A DNA stretch of 64,000 nucleotides from Anagrus nilaparvatae (taxonomy: Eukaryota > Arthropoda > Insecta > Hymenoptera > Mymaridae). A program made the translations under genes and the position numbers. The notes under the pieces were generated by a model. The model worked only from the letters and a program-made list of their open reading frames with translations. It made no database searches and had not been told where the DNA came from. Location of the stretch: positions 1 through 64,000 of the forward strand of contig JAKSXM010000229.1 in NCBI GenBank assembly GCA_022575985.1, read 5' to 3'. Below, piece by piece: positions 56,785 through 64,000 of the stretch. Within the stretch, counting starts at the first letter, position 1, and the number at the start of each line of letters is the position of its first letter.

Positions 56785-58857
56785 GGGCATATCCATTACT
56801 TTTCATACAAAAGTGTGCGCACCCATGACTCCGATCGGGCTCAAATTTTCAGGGATGGTTTGAAGTAATAAAAAACTCAGCCAGCCAAAATTTTGCAGGA
56901 CGGGTTGCCAAGATACAAGCTCTAAAAGGTCCAAAAATAGCTGTTTTTAGCCAATTTTCAAAAAATTACTGGGCTTCAAGGATTAGTCCAAAAAACATCC
57001 GGCTGGTCTCATTTTTTTCCTTGAACTTTCAACTTTTACCGAAAAAATTTTCAAAAAGTTTCATGGAGTTGATTTTCACTGGCATTCATTAACGTTAGAT
57101 TTACTTTATCGAAAAATGCTGATTTTTGAACTTGAATTATGACTCAGCATCATTAGTGAAAGACTTCCGGTTGGTCTCATTAAAAGCGTCTACCAAAGAC
57201 CTTTCAAATGAGACCTTAAACGTTAAAAAAACTCATCAGGGACCGGAGATATAAGCAATTAAAAGTTTGCTATTTACAAAAATATCGATTTTTTAACAAC
57301 TTTAAACGTCTGCAAAATTTTTCTGTGAGCACTTTAAGGGCTGAAAATTTCAGGGAAGCTTTTTTTAATATTAAAAAAAATTCCCTAAAAATTTGGGCGA
57401 TGGTATTGGCTTCTGTTGGTAGATATAAGACTCTGAAAATGTGTAATAATTGGACCAATATTGGCCAATAAGTGGTTAAGGGGTCAATCAAAAAATTTTT
57501 CTTCTTAAATATTCGAATATCCAGGGAAAAATGAGCTGATTTTAAAAAAAAAATTTTTATTTTTGACTGAAAAATAAGCAAGTTATCATCATTTTAAGAT
57601 TTTTTAAAAAATTTTCCAAAAATCCCAATTTTAGGGTCATTATACAGTATTCTAACTTGAAATAATGATAACTCGCTTATTTTTCGGTCTAAAATAAAAA
57701 TTTTTTTTTTTAAATTGTCGAATTTTTTTCTGGCTGTTCGAATATTTACAAAAAAGAAACTTCTTATATGCAAAAATTATTTTTTTTTGGCAAATGACTT
57801 TAGAACTTACTTTATTTTGTCAATGTAATTGGGTAGTTTTTGGCCCAAAAAAATAATTTTTGAATATAAACAGTATCTTTTTAGTAAATATTCGAACAGC
57901 CAGGAAAAAATTCGACAATTTAAAAAAAAAAATTTTTATTTTAGACCGAAAAATAAGCGAGTTATCATTATTTCAAGTTAGAATACTGTATAATGACCCT
58001 AAAATTGGGATTTTTGGAAAAATTTTTAAAAAATCTTAAAATGATGATAACTTGCTTATTTTTCGGTCAAAAATAAAAATTTTTTTTTTAAAATCAGCTC
58101 ATTTTTCCCTGACTATTCGAATATTGAAGAAGAAAAATTTTTTGATTGACCCCTTAACCAATTATTGGCCAATATTGGTCCAATTATTACACATTTTCAG
58201 AGTCTTATATCTACGAACAGAAGCCAATACCATCGCCCAAATTTTTAGGGAATTTTTTTTAATATTAAAAGAAGCTTCCCTGAAATTTTCAGCCCTGAAA
58301 GTGCTCAGAGAAAAATTTTGCAGGCGTTTAAAGTTGTTAAAAAATCGATATTTTCGTAAACAGCAAACTTTTAATTGCTTATATCTCCGGTCCCTGATGA
58401 GCTTTTTTAACGTTTAAGATCTTATTTGAAAGGTCTTTATTAGACGCTTTTAATGAGACCAACCGGAAGTCTTTCACTATTGATGCTGAGACATAATTCA
58501 AGTTCAAAAATCAGCATTTTTCGATAAAGTAAATCTAACGTTAATGAATGCCAGTAAAAATCAACTCCATGAAACTTTTTGAAAATTTTTTTGGTAAAAG
58601 TTGAAAGTTCAAGGAAAAAAATGAGACCAGCCGGATGTTTTTTGGACTAATCCTTGAAGCCCAGTAAATTTTTGAAAATTGGCTAAAAACAGCTATTTTT
58701 GGACCTTTTAGAGCTTGTATCTCGGCAACCCGTCCTGCAAAATGGCTGAAATTTTGGCTGGCTGAGTTTTTTATTACTTCAAACCACCCCTGAAAATTTG
58801 AGCTCGATCGGAGTCGTGGGTGCGCACACTTTTGTATGAAAAGTAATGGATATGCCC
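56785..58857. mobile_element. 2.07-kb palindromic element, GGGCATATCC termini
   Basis: gggcatatccattacttttc at 56785 is the inverse of the end gaaaagtaatggatatgccc (58838-58857), with (TA)n on both sides. Arms of about 1 kb pair almost throughout, with the centre near 57780-57850. The two frames 57270-57581 (minus) and 58052-58417 (plus) are the same sequence read in the two arms and differ by a handful of residues. Each arm contains a second inverted pair around aataagcgagttatcat / atgataacttgcttatt, making the structure partly four-fold. Confidence 0.9.
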
Positions 58858-58868
58858 ATATATATATA

Positions 58869-59042
58869 CAGCCTGCTACCCAATAGGTACTATCTAAAAA
58901 AGTTTCTCGAATAGCTATAGCCGCTATACCCGCTATACTTACTATAGTAAATGTACAGTATTATATACTTTAGTATAGCGGCTATAGCGGCTATAGCTAT
59001 TCGAGAAACTTTTTTAGTTAGTACCTATTGGGTAGCAGCCTG
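58869..59042. mobile_element. 174-bp palindromic MITE
   Basis: cagcctgctacccaataggt at 58869 pairs with acctattgggtagcagcctg ending 59042. The arms continue through aaaaaagtttctcgaatagc. The centre is built of a ctatagcggctatag motif. Flanks are tatata on both sides, consistent with a TA-type duplication. Confidence 0.85.
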
Positions 59043-59059
59043 TATATATATATATATAC

Positions 59060-59115
59060 TAGGAAGCTCCGCCCCCTGCGCGCTCCGCGCGCCAACCCCC
59101 GTAGAGCGCGAACAG
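59060..59115. repeat. GC-rich patch
   Basis: ccctgcgcgctccgcgcgcc is a near-palindrome in an AT-rich setting, directly beside the MITE. No gene seen. Confidence 0.4.
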
Positions 59116-59237
59116 TTTTTTAAATATATTATCCTTTTGGAATATGTTTTTTACTTAAATACATCATTTGAACAAAATCATATCACTTCGGTTTAAAATT
59201 AGTAGGTTCATATTATCCAATTATTCCAAACATTAAT

Positions 59238-59844
59238 GGGCACATAAGGTCCATTTTGGCACAAAAGATCCAATTTGGCCCAAAAGGTCCATTTTGGCAC
59301 AAAAGGCTCATTTTGGCACAAAAGGTCCAATTTGGCCCAAAAGGTCCATTTTGTCACAAAAGGTCCATTTTGGCACAAAAGGTCCATTTTGGCACAAAAG
59401 GCTCATTTTGGCACAAAAGGTCCAATTTGGCCCAAAAGGTCCATTTTGTCACAAAAGGTCCATTTTGGCACAAAAGGTCCATTTTGGCACAAAAGGCTCA
59501 TTTTGGCACAAAAGGTCCATTTTGGCACAAAAGGCTCATTTGGGCACAAAAGGTCCATTTTGGCACAAAAGGCTCATTTGGGCACAAATGGCTCATTTTG
59601 GCACAAAAAGTTCATTTTGGCACAAAAGGTCCAATTTGGCCCAAAAGGTCCATTTTGTCACAAAAGGTCCATTTTGGCACAAAAGGCTCATTTTGGCAAA
59701 AAAGGTCCATTTTGGCACAAAAGGCTCATTTGGGCACAAATGGCTCATTTTGGCACAAAAGGTTCATTTTGGCACAAAAGGTCCATTTTGGCACAAAGGG
59801 TCCATTTTGGCACAAAAGGTCCATTGGCACAAAGGGCTCATGCG
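59238..59844 (+). repeat. 19-bp minisatellite, about 32 copies
   Basis: The unit is ggtccattttggcacaaaa with variants ggctcattttggcac, ggtccaatttggccc and ggtccattttgtcac. The caatttggcc variant sits at 59271, 59328, 59423 and 59632, spaced in exact multiples of 19. Because 19 leaves remainder 1 on division by 3 and the unit lacks stops, all three forward frames are open (59256-59996, 59275-59883, 59294-59875) and encode the same 19-residue repeat. A short CGG/CAG run (gcgacagcggcggcagcggc) follows at 59842-59868. Confidence 0.95.
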
Positions 59845-59898
59845 ACAGCGGCGGCAGCGGCGGCGGCGGTTATAACTTTATAATATATAGAGATATAT

Positions 59899-60929
59899 GG
59901 TCGATTATTTCTCAACCCGGCCACCCCCCTCTGTCCAAAAATGGTGGCAACTTAAAAAAATTTTGGTTTTCTAAAATTGACTGGAAAAGGGTCTAGTTTT
60001 TTATTCTCATTGGCCTTTTCAACTCTGTAAATCTACTGTGCCCATTTTAGGCACTGAGCGGAGGCAGTTCGACATTTTGAAAACAGAAAAATTAAAATAA
60101 AAGTAGATTAACGGTAAGTTTTTTGAAATTTTCTTCTCTTAAAAGTTGTTATTTATTAAAACAAAGAAAATGAGACCACTTGCGTGGTAATTGGTTGTTT
60201 TCTTAAAAAGTTTGTAGTTTTTAAAAATGGGTAAAAAACGGCTACTTTGACTGGTGATATCTCTGAACCTAAATGTCCAAAATAAAAAAATTTTAATGCA
60301 AAATGGTAGTCTTTTGATACATAATAATTGTGCCAAATATCAGAAGATTTGATCGAGTTGTTTCGGACTTAGCAATTTTCGGGTATTAATTCTCTTAAAA
60401 AAATGGGTCAAAATTTGTTTCAGAATTACCCTAAAAATTGCTAAATCCGAAACAACTCGATCAAATCTTCTGATATTTGGCACAATTATTATGTATCAAA
60501 AGACTACCATTTTGCATTAAAATTTTTTTATTTTGGACATTTAGGTTCAGAGATATCACCAGTCAAAGTAGCCGTTTTTTACCCATTTTTAAAAACTACA
60601 TAGCACCCACAAAACTTTTTAAGAAATGAACCAATTACCACGCAAGTGGTCTCATTTTCTTTGTTTTAATAAATTACAACTTTTAAGAGCAAAAAATTTT
60701 TTTAAATTTACCGTTAATCTATTTTTATTTCAATTTTTCTGTTTTTAAAATGCCGACCTGCCGCCACTCAGTGCCTAAAATGGGCACAATAGATTTACAG
60801 AGTTAAAAAGGCCAATGAGAATAAAAAACTAGACCCTTTTCCAGTCAATTTGAGAAAACCAAAATCTTTTTAAGTTGCCACAGAGGGGGGTGGACAGAGG
60901 GGGGTGGCCGCGTTGAGAAATAATCGCCC
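59899..60929. mobile_element. 1.03-kb palindromic element
   Basis: ggtcgattatttctcaaccc at 59899 pairs with the end ttgagaaataatcgccc (60929). ctgtgcccattttaggcact at 60037 pairs with agtgcctaaaatgggcacaa near 60772. The centre is near 60400 (aaaaaaatgggtcaaaattt). ATAT flanks both ends. The minus frame 60139-60336 lies in one arm and is not a gene. Confidence 0.87.
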
Positions 60930-61769
60930 ATATACATATTAGTAGATATATGATACAAAATTCATAGAAAATCTCTATGACTATATGTTAAATTCTAAAA
61001 AAAGATTCCCTGATTTTTACTACTTCTTTTTTCTACGTAGGATTTTAAGGGATTTTGAATATAAGTTTCCAGCATTTAGCATCTTGCTTTAACTTAGAAC
61101 TTGAATTATCAGACTTTTTTGTTTGATTTTTTTTGGATAGGGTAATTTTCTAAGCAACTTGCTTGAATTTTCAATTACAAATCCAAGTAAAATTCAATCA
61201 AAATACACAAAACTTCGTATATAATTAGAATAAAATAAGCATTTAAAATATGATTAAAATTTTTTATAGGGAATGTAAATTTGATTCAGAAAAATTTTTA
61301 GAAAATATGAAAATTTATGAAAACGCAAAATTCTATATTATATATAGGTGGTTTTTAATAAAAATTTTCTTTAGGATTTGACATATATTCTTTGTACAAA
61401 TATACTTTCTGATGTTATCTCATGAGTGAATTTTACTTATACATGCTTTATAGAGCGAGTAATAAGTCCAATTTTTATTTTACTTTTTTTTTTATATTTT
61501 ATTTAAATAAAATATAAAAATTTTACTAGATACATGAATATCATATATATTTTGAAAATGCAGGAAGATAAAATTCAAATTGTAAATTTGTTACAACATT
61601 TTTCATCGTATTTTTCTTTTCGTAAAATTATCAATGCATTACTTATGAATTATTTGAAGCTAAAAATATGCTTTTTTGCAAAAATATATTAGAGAAATTT
61701 ACACTGTAAAAGATTCTAGTCGGTAAGTATTTGTTATCTTATAGCAATAAAGAGGATTCAAAATAAACG
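60930..61769. other. AT-rich spacer, no gene seen
   Basis: Low-complexity sequence only. Confidence 0.5.
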
Positions 61770-61885
61770 AGTTTTCTCCCCGCTGAGAAAAAAAAATTGG
61801 GCTAAAATTGCATTTTATCCATGGGTGCAGAAAAAGAATGCCCCAGGTCGCAGTTTATCATCCGAGGTGAAGCCGAGTTTTAACA
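61770..61885 (+). repeat. Half copy of the dispersed hairpin family
   Basis: ttttctccccgctgagaaaa, tttatccatgggtgcagaaa, aagaatgccccaggtcgcag and ccgaggtgaagccgag. It ends at the hairpin centre, so only one arm is left. Confidence 0.6.
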
Positions 61886-61980
61886 GTTTAAGTTCCTTAG
61901 GTTTTAAGCTCCATAGGTTTAACATGTACTATTTCCAAGAATTTCAAAACAAATTCTTAGAATTTATTAGTAATTTCTAA

Positions 61981-62139
61981 AGGTCTCGACAGATGCTTGT
62001 ACACTGTCGGGACCAATCGGTGCAGTTTGCTTCTCAACCAATCAATGTTAGCGTGCCGAATCGTACGAAGAGTTGATTGGTTGTGTAGGAAACCGGGGGA
62101 GAAACCAAACCAAAAGTGTACAGGCATCTGTCGAGACCT
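61981..62139. mobile_element. 159-bp PIF/Harbinger-like MITE
   Basis: aggtctcgacagatgcttgt at 61981 pairs with acaggcatctgtcgagacct ending 62139. TAA lies at 61978-61980 and 62140-62142, the 3-bp TWA-type duplication known for PIF/Harbinger elements. Inner arms (ggttgtgtag / caaccaatca) pair less well. Confidence 0.8.
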
Positions 62140-62142
62140 TAA

Positions 62143-63610
62143 TAAGTAATGTATTTTAGTAAATTCACTAAAAGGTTAATTTTACTAACGTGAAACAGTG
62201 AATTACTTGCAATTATTAATTTTTACCGTAAAAATTTTTACAGTGTACTGAAATATTAGTTAAAATGAAAAAAAGTAAATTGAAATGTAAAAAAAATTTT
62301 TTTTTTTTTATAATTTAATTTTAATTTAACAGTTTGATTTACCTAGACTTTCAAAAGTTTTTTATTTTTAAATAAAAAAATTTTCAGACATGGAATTTCT
62401 TAATAAACGCCTTCAAGTATTCGTTATAAACATGAAATCACAAGATCAAAGGCAATACTTTACAAACACAAGGTGGTACTTGGCTTCTTGACTTTGTGAG
62501 GTTCTGTAAATAGTTTCTGATATAATTATACAAATTTATATTTCATTTTCTGTTTGTAAAAATTTTATATTTAATAATTTTTCATTTTTTAATTAAACAA
62601 AAATACATGAAATTATAATTAAAAAAAAAAAAAATTTTTTAATATTTTAAATTCTGTCAAAAAATTCATTTAAAGGTAAATTATATATTACTTGAATTTT
62701 TGGACAACTTTTTCAATTATAAATAGCAACTACAAATGTGTCAACATTTATTAAAACCAATTTTTGCAGGGTTTTTCCGGTGAAATTCTATGCCTTAATT
62801 CAATGTAAATTTGCTTTAATTTTTAAATATAATATATGATACAAAATTTATAGAAAATATATTTCCAATCCTAAAAAAAATATTTTAAAACCATAAATAG
62901 GCGACACCATTGGGATTGAACTAGTGCCATAATCTTTGAACGTTATATCAAAATATAGTTATTATAATAAAAATTTACAATAATATCCATTTACAGTAGA
63001 TGAGTGGGTTGTAATCATTGTTTATGGGCAAGGTAGATTTATTTCCTTTTCTTGAGTAGGCTTGTTAGAGGGTTCATCCTTTTTTCCAAGTTTTCCATTT
63101 TGTAAATCAGAGAAAGTGGTTTTGAATATACTATCAAGAGCCAAAATGAGGAAGAGAGATACTCGAGGAAAAAGAAAAGGTTCCAAACCGAATATGGAAA
63201 AAAAATTTATTACCGGTTGAAGTAAATTAACAAATTTTCTCGCGAATTTACGAAAAAAATCGAAAATTTTCGAATTCTTCGTTAAAATACTAAATTTAGT
63301 GAATTTATAATTTTTAACGAATATTTACTTATTTTTCGAGAATATTCCATATTTTGTATTAAGTTACAGGAGTTACTTTTTTACAGTGTAGATATTAAAA
63401 TAATACATGCACAACTTTTTTGTTGTTAATTTACATATTAAAAAGTCTATATAATATTTTACATACACAATAAAAACTAAGAGATAATCCTTAAAAACAA
63501 AAACCATTTTGTTATTAGATACGTTTAGAGAATCTCAAACTATATGTATTCCCTATATAATATAATACTAAATATTTTACACATATTATATAAGTCGATT
63601 ATATATATAT
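62143..63610. other. AT-rich spacer with a possible tRNA 3' half
   Basis: On the minus strand near 62900-62930, actagttcaatcccaatggt followed by gtcgcc looks like a T arm plus acceptor strand of a tRNA, but no matching 5' half was found. The rest is low complexity. Confidence 0.35.
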
Positions 63611-63611
63611 G

Positions 63612-63792
63612 TCGCAGCCCTATAGACGAATCCGCTTTATAGCCTATAAGGCGGCTTATAGACGAATGAGTCTCGAGCGCGGTGCTCGAGCTATAGGGCT
63701 AAACCGCGTCAGCTTTATAGGCTATCGGGCGCCTTATAGCCTATAAAGCTGATTCGTTTTAGCCCTATAGCTTGAGCCCCGCGCTCGAGACT
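63612..63792. repeat. GC-rich palindrome (core 63669-63792)
   Basis: agtctcgagcgcggtgctcg at 63669 pairs with the inverse at 63773-63792 (gagccccgcgctcgagact). gctatagggctaaa pairs with ttttagccctatagc, and gctttataggctat pairs with atagcctataaagc. The centre is cgggcgcctt. The 57 bp before it repeat tttatagcctataa and tatagacgaat, an extra partial unit. Confidence 0.85.
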
Positions 63793-64000
63793 CTAACAGT
63801 TGTTCAAATAGCCGTAAAATGTTTTAATTCATATTAATTATCAATAAATAATTATTATTATTAATTCTTTATATTATTTATATTTTTGTTATTATTTAAT
63901 AGTAACATTTATTTACATATTAAAATTTTATAAAGATATTTTATATCATATTTAATAATAGCATAAAAAAATAATTTACATTAATTTTATCGTCAAAAAT

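Noticed and set aside
57270..58417. Mirrored frames of 103 and 121 residues
   Set aside because: They lie in the two arms of a palindromic element, are rich in K, F and L, and show no domain.
59256..59996. Open frames of 246, 202 and 193 residues
   Set aside because: They are the three frames of one 19-bp minisatellite without stops, starting 19 bp apart; no independent sign of coding.

Overview
The window looks like nuclear DNA from an insect genome that is very AT-rich and very rich in repeats. The evidence is pervasive A/T homopolymers and microsatellites, GT...AG introns, metazoan-type non-LTR retrotransposons (APE endonuclease, reverse transcriptase, RNase H), a MULE transposase-domain relic, an F-box exon, and dozens of small inverted-repeat transposons. 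Nothing resembles a bacterial operon, Shine-Dalgarno site or phage. The base composition and R1-like LINE remnants would suit a hymenopteran such as a parasitoid wasp, but that is inference and the species cannot be fixed. Most long open frames here are shadows inside repeats.

Layout. 1-2312 is a 199-bp satellite with a four-unit higher-order period. 3226-8144 is a giant foldback structure whose arms hold oppositely oriented arrays of a ~55-bp repeat, with another element (carrying a 28-bp minisatellite) nested in one arm. 8145-9120 holds a hairpin element, a tRNA-like relic and a 142-bp tandem repeat. 9771-12239 is a 2.5-kb palindromic element with a TA duplication, and its left arm contains a nested 356-bp inverted-repeat element with an 8-bp target duplication. 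12380-13975 has a decayed C2H2 finger and the 3' part of an R1-like LINE. 14-23 kb is mostly AT-rich spacer with dispersed repeats. 23408-24955 is another palindromic element. 27.9-32.9 kb holds several more inverted-repeat elements.

The gene-like content is small. An F-box exon (34074-34487) lies 1.3 kb from an intron-retaining MULE-domain pseudogene on the minus strand (35835-36648). At 42447-43946 a two-exon gene, too split to appear as a long ORF, encodes an 86-residue secreted cysteine-rich peptide with a knottin-like spacing. Its 1.2-kb intron carries a palindromic element.

47.7-51.6 kb is a decayed minus-strand LINE with recognisable endonuclease, RT (FADD), RNase H and C-terminal blocks. 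It is interrupted by an R1-like LINE fragment and by a 358-bp insertion with a 6-bp duplication. 51.9-54.8 kb shows an older element split by a 2,557-bp palindromic element with a TGAA duplication. 56785-60929 packs three palindromic elements and a 19-bp minisatellite that is open in all three forward frames. 61981-62139 is a PIF/Harbinger-like MITE with a TAA duplication, and a 124-bp GC-rich palindrome lies near the end.

The dominant theme is therefore palindromic, foldback-type non-autonomous elements at many sizes (0.07 to about 5 kb), often nested. The most biologically interesting single gene is the split cysteine-rich secreted peptide.
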